DNA of 64,000 nt from Prochlorococcus marinus str. MIT 0912 (GCF_027359595.1 NZ_CP114783.1:1-64000); one strand, 5' to 3'. Positions 38,984-49,527 are shown, counted from the first letter of the stretch. Notes: generated by a model not told the origin, from the sequence alone. Program-made: numbers and translations.

Positions 38984-40339
38984 ATGGAAAATCATTCATT
39001 AACAAAATCATCTCTTTCCCTGCCTTCTTTTTCTATTCCCAAAATTAGTCTTTTTATTGGGCTAACAATTACCGGTCAATGGGTTTTAAGTGATGTGGCC
39101 CATATCCCTGGGGGTGGACTTGGATTGCTATTAGGACTTGGTTGTATTTTTTATTTTTTAAAACCAGGAAAGGTTTCATTTGATGCTCCCTCTACTGTTC
39201 AAGGTTGGGTAAGAAGATGTCATGACGTTTTAGAGAATTTCGAGTACTTACTTGAGGATGGAGAGCAAAGTGAAAGAAAAAAAGAAAGAATTAATTCCTT
39301 GCAAAAAATCATTGATAGAAGCGAAGATCAAAGCATTGGTTTCTTGAAAACAAAAGGCGTAAAATTACCTGATAAAGAGCAATTGGAAAAAGTTTTAGGA
39401 ATAAACAATCAAATAAAAGTTTCTTTTCCACCAGCTCTTCCTGTAAGAGATCGAAATTGGATTTTGCCAGATTTAATCCAAGAGCAAGATTTTATTGTTT
39501 ACTCTTTGGCACTTCCAATGAGCGCAGCTGATCTTTTGTGGATTAAAAATATCCCTACAGATCAACCAGCCTGGCTAATGGTTGCCAGTAAAGAATCTAT
39601 TGATTGGTCCGATGAGCGAAATGCATTAGAGGCTCAATTACCAGATAGATGGACTAACAGAGTATTGAAATGGGATGGATCTCAAACAGAAATGGCAACG
39701 GTTCTTTCTCCAATTAAGAAACTTCTTGAAAATCCAAAGAAAAATACTGATATTACTAAGCAAAGACTTTTGTCTCGATTGCATACTTCTTGGCAAAAAG
39801 ATTTAGAAAAATTAAGAAGAGAAAAATTCAAGGTTATTCAAACAAGATCTCAATGGATAGTTGCTGGTATCGTTTTCGCCTCCCCTGTCGCCTCAACTGA
39901 TTTGCTTGCAGTTGCAGTGGTTAATGGCTTAATGATCAAAGAAATGTCGAAAATATGGTCTTCCAAAATGAAGCCAGAATTACTTGAAGCCGTCTCGCGA
40001 CAGCTAGCAATGGCTGCAATTGGTCAAGGTGTTGTCGAATGGAGTGGACAATCCTTGTTGAGCTTAGCAAAGCTTGATGGTTCCTCTTGGGTGGCAGCTG
40101 GAACAATTCAGGCCTTGAGTGCTGCTTACTTAACAAGAGTAGTTGGAAGGTCGATGGCCGATTGGATGGCTCTTAATAATGGAGTCACTCAGCCTGATTT
40201 AGAACTTATTAAGCAACAAGCTCCTCAACTAGTATCAAAAGCTGCTGAGCTAGAGAGAGTTGATTGGGTAGCTTTTTTAAAGCAATCAAAAGAGTGGATT
40301 CAGTCTCAATCTAATAATTACAAAGTTAAATCAGTTTGA
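38984..40339 (+). CDS. DUF697 (YcjF-like) membrane protein
   Basis: This 451-residue protein has two N-terminal membrane spans (about 22-40 and 45-60), a long soluble middle, and a C-terminal DUF697 region with two hydrophobic helices (WIVAGIVFASPVASTDLLAVAVVNGLM and a later AAGTIQALSAAYLTRVVG). In other cyanobacteria this domain is linked to a GTPase; no G1 P-loop is visible here, so the GTPase part is absent or degenerate. The function is unknown. It is preceded by a 235-base spacer and followed by the metal transporter genes 74 bases later. Confidence 0.8.
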   Translation: MENHSLTKSSLSLPSFSIPKISLFIGLTITGQWVLSDVAHIPGGGLGLLLGLGCIFYFLKPGKVSFDAPSTVQGWVRRCHDVLENFEYLLEDGEQSERKKERINSLQKIIDRSEDQSIGFLKTKGVKLPDKEQLEKVLGINNQIKVSFPPALPVRDRNWILPDLIQEQDFIVYSLALPMSAADLLWIKNIPTDQPAWLMVASKESIDWSDERNALEAQLPDRWTNRVLKWDGSQTEMATVLSPIKKLLENPKKNTDITKQRLLSRLHTSWQKDLEKLRREKFKVIQTRSQWIVAGIVFASPVASTDLLAVAVVNGLMIKEMSKIWSSKMKPELLEAVSRQLAMAAIGQGVVEWSGQSLLSLAKLDGSSWVAAGTIQALSAAYLTRVVGRSMADWMALNNGVTQPDLELIKQQAPQLVSKAAELERVDWVAFLKQSKEWIQSQSNNYKVKSV

Positions 40340-40413
40340 TTTTATAACTTTCTCTCTAGTATATTTTTTACCTATATTTAGATAAAACATAAATATTTTC
40401 TAATTTCAAATTT

Positions 40414-41379
40414 ATGTTCAATAAAAAGATTTTTGATGAGTTTATTTCTAAGAAAAACAAGATAACTAGTTTATCTATTTTTATTGCTTTCAATATTTTA
40501 CTTTTTACAGGATGTGCAAATAAAAATACTTACAAACCAAATAATGAAAGGTCTTTTGTCTTAACTACTTTTACAATTTTGGCAGATCTTGCTAGAAATG
40601 TTGCTGGGGATCGACTTCTAGTCGAATCAATTACTAAACCAGGGGCAGAAATCCATAGTTATCAATTTACACCCAGTGATATTGTGAAAACGAAAGGAGC
40701 AAAACTGATTATTGAAAATGGCTTAGGTCTTGAGGCATGGTTTTCAAAATTTATGACTAGCACAGGTGATATTCCCAATGTGAAATTAACCGAGGGGATT
40801 CAGCCATTATTGATAGAAGGTGATGCTTATTCAGGGAAGCCAAATCCTCATGCCTGGATGTCGCCCAAAAGAGCTATGAGTTATGTAGACAAAATAGTCG
40901 ATGCTTTTATCAAAATTGATCCTGATGGAGCTCTTGAATACACATCTAACGCTTCAACCTATAAAGCTAAACTTGAATCGCTTGATAAAGAGCTAAGAGA
41001 TTCTTTATCCTCTATTCCTAAAGAAAGAAGATTTTTGGTGACATGCGAAGGAGCCTTTACTTATCTGGCCCGTGATTACGGAATGAAAGAGGCATATTTG
41101 TGGCCAGTTAATGCTGAAAGTCAGGTAACCCCAAGGAGAATGGTGAATCTAATAAAAAAAATTAAAGAGAATGACGTCCCGACAATTTTTTGTGAAAGTA
41201 CTGTGAGTGCAGAAGCACAAATGGAAGTTGCGAAATCAAGCGGAGCTGCTTTTGGAGGTACCTTCTACGTTGATTCACTATCAGATCTAAATGGTCCAGC
41301 TTCTACCTACATAGATTTACTAAGGCATAATGTTCGATTAATTACTGAGGGTCTATCCAATTCAGCAGTGAAAAAATAA
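40414..41379 (+). CDS. Metal ABC transporter substrate-binding lipoprotein (Mn/Zn type)
   Basis: This 321-residue protein is the periplasmic metal-binding component of a cluster 9 ABC transporter (ZnuA/MntC/PsaA family). A lipoprotein signal ends at LFTGC (Cys34). Candidate metal ligands are His in AEIHSYQF, His in PNPHAWMS, Glu in TCEGAFTY and Asp in FYVDSLSD. The histidine-rich loop of ZnuA is missing (the segment is GDAYSGKPNPHAW), which favours manganese over zinc. It is followed immediately by the ATPase and permease genes, an operon order typical of mntCAB. Regulation is not visible; no Zur or MntR site was recognised. Confidence 0.9.
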   Translation: MFNKKIFDEFISKKNKITSLSIFIAFNILLFTGCANKNTYKPNNERSFVLTTFTILADLARNVAGDRLLVESITKPGAEIHSYQFTPSDIVKTKGAKLIIENGLGLEAWFSKFMTSTGDIPNVKLTEGIQPLLIEGDAYSGKPNPHAWMSPKRAMSYVDKIVDAFIKIDPDGALEYTSNASTYKAKLESLDKELRDSLSSIPKERRFLVTCEGAFTYLARDYGMKEAYLWPVNAESQVTPRRMVNLIKKIKENDVPTIFCESTVSAEAQMEVAKSSGAAFGGTFYVDSLSDLNGPASTYIDLLRHNVRLITEGLSNSAVKK

Positions 41380-42176
41380 TGAACCCAATTTATAAAAGTC
41401 ACGAGAAAGATTTTATGCGGATTGAGGCAGATCAAGTTTGTGTTGACTACAACGGCACAGTTGCTCTCTACGACGCAAGTTTAAATTTAAAAGCGGGATC
41501 TATCTGTGGACTTGTGGGGATGAATGGTGCAGGAAAGTCAACTTTTTTCAAAGCTCTAATGGGCTTCGTTAGACCATCAAGGGGGAAAATAAGGATCAAT
41601 GGTATTAAGGTTAATCAAGCCCAGAAGGAGCAATCGGTTGCATATGTTCCACAAAACGAAGGAATAGATTATTCATTTCCCGTGAGTGTTTGGGATGTCG
41701 TAATGATGGGAAGATATGGAGCTATGAATATTTTACGAATACCAAGAGAATCCGATAGAAGAGCAGTTGTTCATGCCCTTGAAAGAGTTGATCTTTTGGA
41801 TCTTAGAGAAAGACCAATAGGATCTTTATCTGGAGGGCAACGCAAAAGAGCTTTTCTTGCAAGAGCAATTGCACAACGTGCATCAGTGCTTCTTTTAGAC
41901 GAGCCTTTCTCTGGAGTTGATGTACCCACTGAAAAGCTCATGGCTGAGCTATTTCTTCAATTTCGACAGGAAGGACACACTATTTTGATATCTACTCATG
42001 ATTTGAACCATGTTAGAGATTTTTGTGATTTTGTTGTCCTTATCAATAAGACGGTTCTTGCGTATGGTGAAACCTCGGAAGTTTTTACTTCGGAAAATCT
42101 AAATAAAACATTTGGAGGAATTCCACCAAATCCTTTATCAGGTCCGACGTCAAGTAAAAATTTTGTAAATGAGTGA
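41379..42176 (+). CDS. Metal ABC transporter ATP-binding protein
   Basis: This is the ATPase of the manganese/zinc importer, 265 residues. Walker A GMNGAGKST is near residue 47, the Q-loop is in YVPQNEGIDYSFP, the ABC signature is LSGGQRKRAFLARAIAQ, Walker B is VLLLDEPFSGVD, and the switch His is in ISTHDLNH. Its ATG overlaps the last base of the preceding stop codon (TAATG), which indicates coupling; an internal Met at residue 13 is another possible start. The adjoining permease gene overlaps its end by eight bases. Confidence 0.94.
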   Translation: MNPIYKSHEKDFMRIEADQVCVDYNGTVALYDASLNLKAGSICGLVGMNGAGKSTFFKALMGFVRPSRGKIRINGIKVNQAQKEQSVAYVPQNEGIDYSFPVSVWDVVMMGRYGAMNILRIPRESDRRAVVHALERVDLLDLRERPIGSLSGGQRKRAFLARAIAQRASVLLLDEPFSGVDVPTEKLMAELFLQFRQEGHTILISTHDLNHVRDFCDFVVLINKTVLAYGETSEVFTSENLNKTFGGIPPNPLSGPTSSKNFVNE

Positions 42177-43041
42177 ATTCCTAATTTCCATTACGCCAAT
42201 TGATTGGCTGTTGGATCCATTAACTCATGACTTCATGAGAAGAGCTTTAATGGTTAGCGCATTAGTGGGAGGGGTTTGTGGGCTTTTATCTTGTTACATG
42301 ACATTAAAAGGTTGGGCATTAATGGGTGATGCTGTTTCTCATGCTGTCATGCCAGGAGTAGTTGTTGCTTATGCACTAGGGCTCCCTTTTTCCTTAGGTG
42401 CTTTTGTATTTGGAGTTGGTTCGGTTGCTTTGATTGGATTTGTTAAACAGAAATCTAGAATCAAAGAAGATACAGTAATAGGACTAGTTTTTACCGGTTT
42501 TTTTGCATTAGGTCTTGTATTAGTTTCAAAAATTAAAAGTAATATTGATCTGATGCAAATTCTTTTTGGAAGTCCTCTAGGGATTTCTCGTTCAGATGTT
42601 AACCAGACTTTGATAATTTCATTTATTGTTATATCTATTTTGCTTATATTTAGAAAAGATTTAATGCTTTATTGTTTTGATGCTAAACATGCTAGATCTA
42701 TAGGAATAAATACAGGTATACTTCATTATTTATTACTAACTTTATTATCTCTATCCGCAGTAGTAGGTTTGCAAACTGTTGGTATTATTCTAGTAGTAGC
42801 AATGCTTATCACTCCTGGAGCGACTGCATACTTGCTCACTGATCGTTTTGATAAGATGACTTTTTTAGCAGTCATTAGCAGTTCATTCTCTAGCATTTTA
42901 GGTGTTTATATAAGTTATTGGTCAGATATTGAAACAGGTGGATCTATTGTTTTAGTTCAAACAGTAATTTTTCTGATAGCATTTTTATTTGCCCCAAGAT
43001 ATGGAATATTTAAAAACCAAACTTTTATAAATAATAATTAA
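42169..43041 (+). CDS. Metal ABC transporter permease
   Basis: This 290-residue integral membrane protein has about eight hydrophobic spans and belongs to the ABC-3 permease family (ZnuB/MntB). Recognisable parts are KGWALMGDAVSHAVMPGVVVAYALG, which contacts the ATPase, and the conserved VGIILVVAMLITPGATAYLLTDRF. It overlaps the ATPase gene by eight bases and completes the importer. A gap of 12 bases leads to the DUF4336 gene, which may be in the same transcript. Confidence 0.93.
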   Translation: MSEFLISITPIDWLLDPLTHDFMRRALMVSALVGGVCGLLSCYMTLKGWALMGDAVSHAVMPGVVVAYALGLPFSLGAFVFGVGSVALIGFVKQKSRIKEDTVIGLVFTGFFALGLVLVSKIKSNIDLMQILFGSPLGISRSDVNQTLIISFIVISILLIFRKDLMLYCFDAKHARSIGINTGILHYLLLTLLSLSAVVGLQTVGIILVVAMLITPGATAYLLTDRFDKMTFLAVISSSFSSILGVYISYWSDIETGGSIVLVQTVIFLIAFLFAPRYGIFKNQTFINNN

Positions 43042-43053
43042 ACTAATTAAACA

Positions 43054-44232
43054 ATGAGTAATCTTTTTTCTGAGCAAAAATGGAGTTGGTGGCCACTTTT
43101 CCCGCTCTATCCTTATGGCAGAAAAAAAACAATTTTCCGTGAATTAGTTCCTAATCAGATTTGGAGTTTCGAACAACTTCAAGGAATTTATTATGTTGCT
43201 GTTCCAGTGAGGTTGTTAGTTGTAAGAGTAAAGAATGAATTGATGATAATTAATCCTCTTCCTCCAACTGATGAATTGCTCAGAGAAATATATGTGCTTG
43301 AGAAAAAAATTGGTCCAGTGAAAACTATTGTTTTACCAACAGCCTCTGGCTTGGAACATAAAATTGCTCTTCCTGCTCTCGCTAGAGCTTTCCCTGATTC
43401 AAGAATATGGGTTTGCCCGGGGCAATGGAGTTTCCCGTTTAAACTGCCTCTTGATTGGTTGGGAATTCCATCTAAAAGAACAAATATTTTATTGGCTGAT
43501 GGATTTCCTCATAATGAATATTGTGACTGGATTCCATTGGGGCCAATTGATATTGGACTAGGACGTTTTCAGGAAATATCTTGTTTTCATAAACCATCAA
43601 AATCTTTGTTGGTTACTGATGCACTTGTGGCTATTGAAGAAACTCCTCCAGAGCTTTTTGATTTCGACCCTACCCCTTTATTGTTTCATTCAAGAGAGAA
43701 GGGGTCTGAAGAGCTTATTGATACACCAATTTCAAGAAGAAAAGGTTGGCTTCGTTTGGTTCTTTTTGCTTCCTACCTAAGACCTGAAAAGTTGGTGATA
43801 CCAAAAATAAAAGAAATTTTTAGAAACTCTTTTAAACCAAAATTAAGAAATAAAAGAGCACATTTTGGAATATATCCTTTTGCTTGGCAAAAAGGCTGGG
43901 AATTGTCTGCTAAAAAACTAGTTGGAAAAAACTCCCCTCTAATACAAATTGCTCCTGTAATAGAAAGGCTTGTTTTCCCTAGGGGCCAAAAAGCTTTAAT
44001 AAAATGGTTGAATAAAGTTGAATCCTTACAAAGTATTTCATGGCTAATTTCTGCTCATTACAGCGGTAAGGTTAAACTTTCAAAATATGAAATAAAAAAG
44101 CTAAAAAATAAAATTAATAAAGTTGATTGGGCAAATAACCAAGGTGATTTTGGATTTTTAGGTTGGCTAGATCAAAAATTATTGGATATCGGTGTAGTAC
44201 CGAAAGACCCTTTAAAAAAATTTAGTGATTAA
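43054..44232 (+). CDS. DUF4336 family protein
   Basis: The 392-residue protein matches the DUF4336 family of cyanobacteria and plants, a relative of the metallo-beta-lactamase fold. The region VPVRLLVVRVKNELMIINPLPPTDELLREI followed by KTIVLPTASGLEHKIALPALARAFPDSRIWVCPGQWSFP has the strand layout and a single His at the position where the HxHxD metal motif would lie; the full metal motif is not present. The function is unknown. It starts 12 bases after the metal transporter permease and overlaps the convergent DUF760 gene by four bases. Confidence 0.85.
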   Translation: MSNLFSEQKWSWWPLFPLYPYGRKKTIFRELVPNQIWSFEQLQGIYYVAVPVRLLVVRVKNELMIINPLPPTDELLREIYVLEKKIGPVKTIVLPTASGLEHKIALPALARAFPDSRIWVCPGQWSFPFKLPLDWLGIPSKRTNILLADGFPHNEYCDWIPLGPIDIGLGRFQEISCFHKPSKSLLVTDALVAIEETPPELFDFDPTPLLFHSREKGSEELIDTPISRRKGWLRLVLFASYLRPEKLVIPKIKEIFRNSFKPKLRNKRAHFGIYPFAWQKGWELSAKKLVGKNSPLIQIAPVIERLVFPRGQKALIKWLNKVESLQSISWLISAHYSGKVKLSKYEIKKLKNKINKVDWANNQGDFGFLGWLDQKLLDIGVVPKDPLKKFSD

Positions 44233-44573
44233 ATTTTATCAGGGTCAACTGACATTTCTTCATCACATAAAAGTGTTTCCTCTAACTGTTTTCTTTGCTC
44301 CATTTGTCTTAAGAAATAACCTGTCATCATTGCAGAAGCTAATAAACTAGCCAAATTATCCTTGCTAGAGGTTACTTTTACCTCAAATTGCTCTCCAGGT
44401 AGCATTCCAAGTAAACCTTGGACATTGTGTCGGATTATTTCTTGAATTTCGGGACTGGCAGATTTTGCAACTCTTTGCAAAACGTCTGCAGGTTGATCTT
44501 GTAAGTACTGAATTAGAGCATTTGCCTCATGACCCTCATTATTGTCTGTAGCTAAAAATTCAGGATTAAACAT
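44229..44573 (-). CDS. DUF760 family protein
   Basis: This 114-residue protein belongs to the DUF760 family, found in cyanobacteria and chloroplasts. It is soluble and mostly helical, with the recognisable EANALIQYLQDQPADVLQRVAKSASPEIQEIIRHNVQGLLGMLP segment followed by FEVKVTSSKDNLASLLASAMMTGYFLRQMEQR. No reaction is known; some plant members are linked to protein turnover. It converges on the DUF4336 gene and starts 62 bases downstream of the lepB stop. Confidence 0.85.
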   Translation of the reverse strand: MFNPEFLATDNNEGHEANALIQYLQDQPADVLQRVAKSASPEIQEIIRHNVQGLLGMLPGEQFEVKVTSSKDNLASLLASAMMTGYFLRQMEQRKQLEETLLCDEEMSVDPDKI

Positions 44574-44635
44574 CCAGTTTTTTCCATGTAATTACACAAT
44601 ATCGCAAAATGTACTCTAATAAAATTTAATTTAGG

Positions 44636-45202
44636 TTATGGGAACCGAATAGGACCTATTTTTTTTAATGGCCAGTACCTTGCAAGTGCTGTACCTATAA
44701 GATTTCTTTCTGGGAGAGCTCCCCATATGTGAGAGTCTAAACTGTTATTTCGGTTGTCTCCTAACACCCAAAGTGAATAGTCAGGTACATTAATTGCTTT
44801 CATTTCGTATTCAATAGGTTCTTTAATCCAAGGTTCATTTATTTCTTTTTCATTTCTATATAATTTTCCATTAGTGATTTCTATTTTGTCTCCAGGTAAT
44901 CCTACAACTCTTTTTATTAACGCTGATCCATTACTGTATCCAGCTTCTGTAAGAATTTTTGGAGGTTTAAAAATAACAATCGTATTTAAATTTAAATGTT
45001 TATTTAACTTCTGATTTAGTCTTGGAGTTATTTTTTCTATCAATATTCGGTCTTGAATTTGCAAAGTAGGAATCATTGATCCAGATGGAATCCATCTAGG
45101 TTCAACTGCTTGCCATCTTAATAAAAGCGCAATTAGTATCCAAACCAACAATCCTTTCCAACTATTTTGGTTTTGATTCTTTTTTGATCCAGTGGATGTC
45201 AT
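44636..45202 (-). CDS. lepB: Signal peptidase I
   Basis: This membrane protease removes signal peptides from exported proteins. The 188-residue S26 peptidase has one N-terminal membrane span (about 15-30), the catalytic Ser in SGSMIPTLQIQD near residue 42, the catalytic Lys in SALIKRVVGLPGD near residue 92, and the C-terminal box VLGDNRNNSLDSHIWGALP. The length is normal for a cyanobacterial enzyme. It is divergent from menD, with 63 bases between the starts. Confidence 0.95.
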   Translation of the reverse strand: MTSTGSKKNQNQNSWKGLLVWILIALLLRWQAVEPRWIPSGSMIPTLQIQDRILIEKITPRLNQKLNKHLNLNTIVIFKPPKILTEAGYSNGSALIKRVVGLPGDKIEITNGKLYRNEKEINEPWIKEPIEYEMKAINVPDYSLWVLGDNRNNSLDSHIWGALPERNLIGTALARYWPLKKIGPIRFP

Positions 45203-45265
45203 GAATTTTCTTTGTTTTAGTTTCTTGTTGGAAAGTTTTTTACAAAAATCGAAGTAGTTGTTCTT

Positions 45266-47062
45266 TTGGCAATTTCACTAGCACGTTACAACTTCTTTAT
45301 TAGCTTAGAGCTACTTAAAACCCTAGTAGCAAAGGGAGTGAAATATTTTGTCCTTTGCCCGGGTAGCAGATCAGGACCTCTTGCATTGGCAGCAGCAAGT
45401 CTCTCTAAAAGAAAAGAATTAACTCTAATAACATCCATTGATGAAAGGTCGGCTGCATTCCTTGCTTTAGGAATAAGTGCAGCAAGTGGACAAATAAGTT
45501 GTGTTATTACAACTTCTGGAAGTGCTGTCGCAAATCTTTTGCCAGCGGCTGTTGAAGCAGATAGGTCATGTCATCCTCTCTTGTTTTTAACTGCAGATAG
45601 ACCTTTGAGATTAAAAGAATGTGGAGCGAATCAAGCAGTTAATCAACAGGATTTTCTGAAGTCTGTTTGTAGACATTTTGATGAATCTCCAAAAGAAGGA
45701 ATCCATTTGATCTCTAAAGAGAGACTGACATCTTTAGTTGGGAAATCATTTGAAATGGCTTCTAAAAGTCCTGGTCCAGTTCATATTAACCTCGCTTATG
45801 AGGAGCCTTTGCACCCTTGCGAAATTGACCAGAAAAAAGTTCTTGATGGATGGGGGCTTGAAGGATTCTTCAAAGACAACATTACTTCAAAAAATATTGA
45901 AATTGTTGGAAATTTTCCATCTTTAAAACTACCAAAATTAGATCCATTCTCTTTGGGAATAATTATTGTTGGGCCATGGAGAGGAAAAGCAAAACAACTA
46001 GTTTCTTTTAGGGGAGCATTAAAGAAATGGCAAAAATTAACCGGATGGCCAATTCTTGCTGATCCACTTTCTGGCGTTGAAAATAATCAAGAGGGTTTAA
46101 TCAATCACTGGGATCTTTTTTTCTCAACAGGTTTATTTGAAAAAATTAAAGAGATTCAAGTTTTACGTTTGGGTCCAATTCCACCAAGTAGAGAATTACA
46201 AACTTGGCTTGAAAAACCTGGGAAAGTTCAATTACTTATTACCGAGGGAGATTTTAGAAATCTTGATCCAATAGGTGGCGCAACTCAATTTAGTGAAGGG
46301 TTTTCTTGTTGGGTTAATAAATTGCTGGAGGCTATCCCCAAAGAGCCAGCATTAGAACAAAAAATTGTTAGTCAAAAGTTGACGAAAGAGCTTATAAAAT
46401 ATGATTTATTCATCCATGATTGGCTTGATAAAAAGTTATTCAGAAATGGGTTGATTACTGAACCTGCTTTAGCCAGATTGCTTCCTCGCTTGTTACCAAA
46501 TTGTTGCCCTGTGATGCTTGCTTCAAGTAGTCCCATAAGAGATTGGTTAAGTTATTCGGGAGAGGGTGCTTTCTTAAGGAGGTGCTTTGGCTTTAGGGGG
46601 GCGTCAGGAATTGATGGGACGCTCTCAATGGGTATGGGATTATCAGTGATTATGGGTAGAATGGTTTTGGTCACAGGTGATTTAGCACTTCTTCATGATA
46701 CAAATGGCTGGCTATTTTCAAAGGATAAAAATATTAGTCTTATCGTAATCATGATTGATAATGGAGGAGGGGGTATATTTAATCAATTAAATATAGATAG
46801 AATTCAAGAAGGAGATTTTGAAGAGATTTTTTTGATGCCACAGCAAGTTTGTCATCTTACACTTGCTAAAGCCTATGGCTTGAAATATAAGCAAGTTGCA
46901 TGCTTGGATGATTTGGAACAAGCAATTGAATGGAGTTTTTCTTTATCAACAAATGTATTAATAAGAGTTTGTACTAACTCTGTTGAAGATCATACATTGA
47001 GAGTAAGTTTACGTGAAGACCTAAAAAAAACATTATCTGAGAGTTTATCAAGTCTTGACTAG
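45266..47062 (+). CDS. menD: SEPHCHC synthase (MenD)
   Basis: MenD joins isochorismate and 2-oxoglutarate in a thiamine-diphosphate-dependent step toward phylloquinone, the photosystem I electron carrier in cyanobacteria. The 598-residue protein has the N-terminal ThDP domain with FVLCPGSRSGPLALAA and the activating Glu in ITSIDERSAAFLALG, a central domain, and a C-terminal cofactor domain with GASGIDGTLSMGMGLS, GDLALLHDTNG and IDNGGGGIFNQL. The start is TTG 45266; no ATG precedes the conserved ARYNFF segment. It is 14 bases upstream of menB. Confidence 0.96.
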   Translation: MAISLARYNFFISLELLKTLVAKGVKYFVLCPGSRSGPLALAAASLSKRKELTLITSIDERSAAFLALGISAASGQISCVITTSGSAVANLLPAAVEADRSCHPLLFLTADRPLRLKECGANQAVNQQDFLKSVCRHFDESPKEGIHLISKERLTSLVGKSFEMASKSPGPVHINLAYEEPLHPCEIDQKKVLDGWGLEGFFKDNITSKNIEIVGNFPSLKLPKLDPFSLGIIIVGPWRGKAKQLVSFRGALKKWQKLTGWPILADPLSGVENNQEGLINHWDLFFSTGLFEKIKEIQVLRLGPIPPSRELQTWLEKPGKVQLLITEGDFRNLDPIGGATQFSEGFSCWVNKLLEAIPKEPALEQKIVSQKLTKELIKYDLFIHDWLDKKLFRNGLITEPALARLLPRLLPNCCPVMLASSSPIRDWLSYSGEGAFLRRCFGFRGASGIDGTLSMGMGLSVIMGRMVLVTGDLALLHDTNGWLFSKDKNISLIVIMIDNGGGGIFNQLNIDRIQEGDFEEIFLMPQQVCHLTLAKAYGLKYKQVACLDDLEQAIEWSFSLSTNVLIRVCTNSVEDHTLRVSLREDLKKTLSESLSSLD

Positions 47063-47076
47063 ATTTAATTTAAACA

Positions 47077-47970
47077 ATGACTTTAAAACCTGTTTCCCCT
47101 AAAAATATCCCTAGAAGAGTTCTCCCGGGAGAAATTAATACTTCATGGGTTGCTGTTGGTGAATACAAAGATATTATGCTTGACATAAGTCCTGAAGGAA
47201 TCGCTCGAGTTGCTATAAATCGTCCTGAGAAAAGAAATGCTTTTCGACCTCAAACAATTTCAGAACTTTGTGATGCATTTATAAGAATAAGAGAAGATCC
47301 TAAAATTGGAGTTGTTCTATTTACAGGAGTAGGACCTTCCAAAGATGGAAAATTCTCTTTTTGTTCTGGCGGAGATCAGGCTATACGTGGAAGTGGAGGA
47401 TACCTTGGTGATGATGGAATCCCGCGTTTAAATGTTCTTGATTTGCAACGTATAATTAGGAGTCTTCCAAAAGTAGTTATTGCGCTTGTTCCTGGTTTCG
47501 CAATCGGAGGAGGACATGTTTTACATCTGATTTGTGATTTGAGTTTGGCTGCAGATAATGCAATCTTTGGACAAACAGGACCTAGAGTTGGGAGCTTTGA
47601 TGCAGGATTTGGCTCAAGTTATTTAGCAAGGGTTGTAGGTCAAAAGAAAGCCAGAGAAATTTGGTTCCTATGCAGGAAATATGGAGCAAAGGATGCATTA
47701 GATATGGGACTAGTAAATGCCATAACACCAATTAATTTGCTCGAATCAGAGGGTGTTAAATGGGCTAGAGAAATACTTCAAAACAGTCCGACTGCTATAA
47801 AGTGTTTGAAATTTTCTTTTAATGCTGATACTGATGGATTAGCAGGTATCCAAGAGCTTGCTGGTCAGGCAACACATCTTTTTTATACGACTGATGAGTC
47901 AAAGGAGGGAAGAAATGCTTTCATGGAGAAAAGGGATCCTGATTTCTCCGAATCAAAATGGCTTCCATGA
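47077..47970 (+). CDS. menB: 1,4-dihydroxy-2-naphthoyl-CoA synthase (MenB)
   Basis: MenB closes the naphthoate ring in phylloquinone synthesis. The 297-residue crotonase-fold protein shows [17 protein letters not shown], the oxyanion-hole segment [11 protein letters not shown], and the active-site region [39 protein letters not shown] (conserved Gly, Asp and Tyr). It follows menD by 14 bases, and together they form the naphthoate branch operon. Confidence 0.97.
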   Translation: MTLKPVSPKNIPRRVLPGEINTSWVAVGEYKDIMLDISPEGIARVAINRPEKRNAFRPQTISELCDAFIRIREDPKIGVVLFTGVGPSKDGKFSFCSGGDQAIRGSGGYLGDDGIPRLNVLDLQRIIRSLPKVVIALVPGFAIGGGHVLHLICDLSLAADNAIFGQTGPRVGSFDAGFGSSYLARVVGQKKAREIWFLCRKYGAKDALDMGLVNAITPINLLESEGVKWAREILQNSPTAIKCLKFSFNADTDGLAGIQELAGQATHLFYTTDESKEGRNAFMEKRDPDFSESKWLP

Positions 47971-48018
47971 TTTTATTTGGTTTATCCAAAAGATAAATCT
48001 TTCTTTTTCATGAATTAA

Positions 48019-49473
48019 ATGCGAATACTTTTTGCTGCTGCTGAATGCGCCCCAATGATAAAGGTTGGAGGTATGGGTGATGTTGTTGGTTCTTTACCTC
48101 CTGCGCTTAAAAAACTTGGACATGACGTTCGATTAATAATTCCGGGGTATGGAAAACTATGGACCTTGATGGATATTTCCCCTGAACCTATTTTTCGTGC
48201 CAACACAATGGGTGTTGACTTTTCTGTTTTTGAAACAAGACATCCCTCCAATGGGTTGCCAATTTATTTAGTTGGACATCCATGTTTTGATTCTGAGCGT
48301 ATTTACGGAGGAGAGGATGAAGATTGGAGATTTACTTTTTTTGCTAGTGCAGTCTCTGAATTTGCATGGAACTCATGGAAACCACAAGTTCTACATTGTC
48401 ATGATTGGCATACTGGAATGATCCCAGTTTGGATGCATCAAGACCCCGAAATCAGCACGGTATTTACTATTCATAATCTCAAATATCAAGGCCCATGGAG
48501 ATGGAAACTTGATCAAATAACTTGGTGCCCATGGTACATGCATGGTGATCACACTATGGCATCAGCAATGTTGTATGCCGATAGAGTGAATGCAGTATCT
48601 CCTACTTATTCAAGGGAAATTCGAACATCTGAATATGGAGAAAAATTAGAAGGACTTTTAAATTATGTTTCTGGGAAATTACGTGGAATATTAAATGGAG
48701 TTGATCTAGATGAGTGGAATCCGGAAACGGATAATTCATTGCCAGCTAAATTTAGTGTAGATAATATTTCTGCTAGAGCAATTAATAAAAGAGTCCTTCA
48801 AGAAAGAATGGGACTTGAAGTGAATCCAGATAAATATCTAATGGGAATGGTTGGTAGGCTTGTTGATCAAAAAGGTATTGACCTTTTACTACAAGTAGCT
48901 AATAGACTTCTTTCCTATACTGACTCTCAGGTTGTGGTTCTTGGTACCGGAGATCGCTATTTAGAGTCATCTTTATGGCAACTTGCAATTGAGTATCCTG
49001 GTCGTTTTTCTGTTTTTCTTACTTATGATGATGCGTTATCTAGGCTCATTTATGGAGGCGCTGATGCATTCCTTATGCCTAGTAGGTTTGAGCCATGTGG
49101 AATTAGTCAATTATTAGCTATGCGTTATGGTTCTATTCCGATAGTTAGAAAAGTAGGCGGTTTAGTTGATACAGTAGAGCCTTATAACCCCATGAATGAA
49201 ACAGGTTCCGGATTTTGCTTTGATAGGTATGAAGCAATTGACTTTTATACAGCCTTAGTACGTTCTTGGGAAGCATATAGACATCAAAAAAGTTGGAAGG
49301 AGTTACAAGTAAGAGCAATGTCGAATAAATTTAGTTGGGATAGATCCGCGAGGGAATATGAATTAATGTATAAAGATGTTTGTGGAATTAAAGAGCCTTC
49401 TCCTGATGCCGCTGAGGTCGAAAAGTTTTCTTTCGGCCAAGAAGCAGATCCTTCACGGAAAGGAAAAAAATAA
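48019..49473 (+). CDS. glgA: Glycogen synthase (ADP-glucose type)
   Basis: GlgA transfers glucose from ADP-glucose to glycogen. The 484-residue GT5 enzyme has the N-terminal substrate motif [13 protein letters not shown] (16-28), [13 protein letters not shown] and [10 protein letters not shown], and the GT-B C-terminal half with [16 protein letters not shown] and the catalytic-region [19 protein letters not shown]. The length is normal. It lies 48 bases after menB. The C-terminal tail (about 470-484) is basic and not conserved. Confidence 0.97.
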   Translation: MRILFAAAECAPMIKVGGMGDVVGSLPPALKKLGHDVRLIIPGYGKLWTLMDISPEPIFRANTMGVDFSVFETRHPSNGLPIYLVGHPCFDSERIYGGEDEDWRFTFFASAVSEFAWNSWKPQVLHCHDWHTGMIPVWMHQDPEISTVFTIHNLKYQGPWRWKLDQITWCPWYMHGDHTMASAMLYADRVNAVSPTYSREIRTSEYGEKLEGLLNYVSGKLRGILNGVDLDEWNPETDNSLPAKFSVDNISARAINKRVLQERMGLEVNPDKYLMGMVGRLVDQKGIDLLLQVANRLLSYTDSQVVVLGTGDRYLESSLWQLAIEYPGRFSVFLTYDDALSRLIYGGADAFLMPSRFEPCGISQLLAMRYGSIPIVRKVGGLVDTVEPYNPMNETGSGFCFDRYEAIDFYTALVRSWEAYRHQKSWKELQVRAMSNKFSWDRSAREYELMYKDVCGIKEPSPDAAEVEKFSFGQEADPSRKGKK

Positions 49474-49527
49474 AATCATAGGATTTTTGAGTTTTTTTGA
49501 TTACTTTGCTTCTGTTCAAATATTTGT

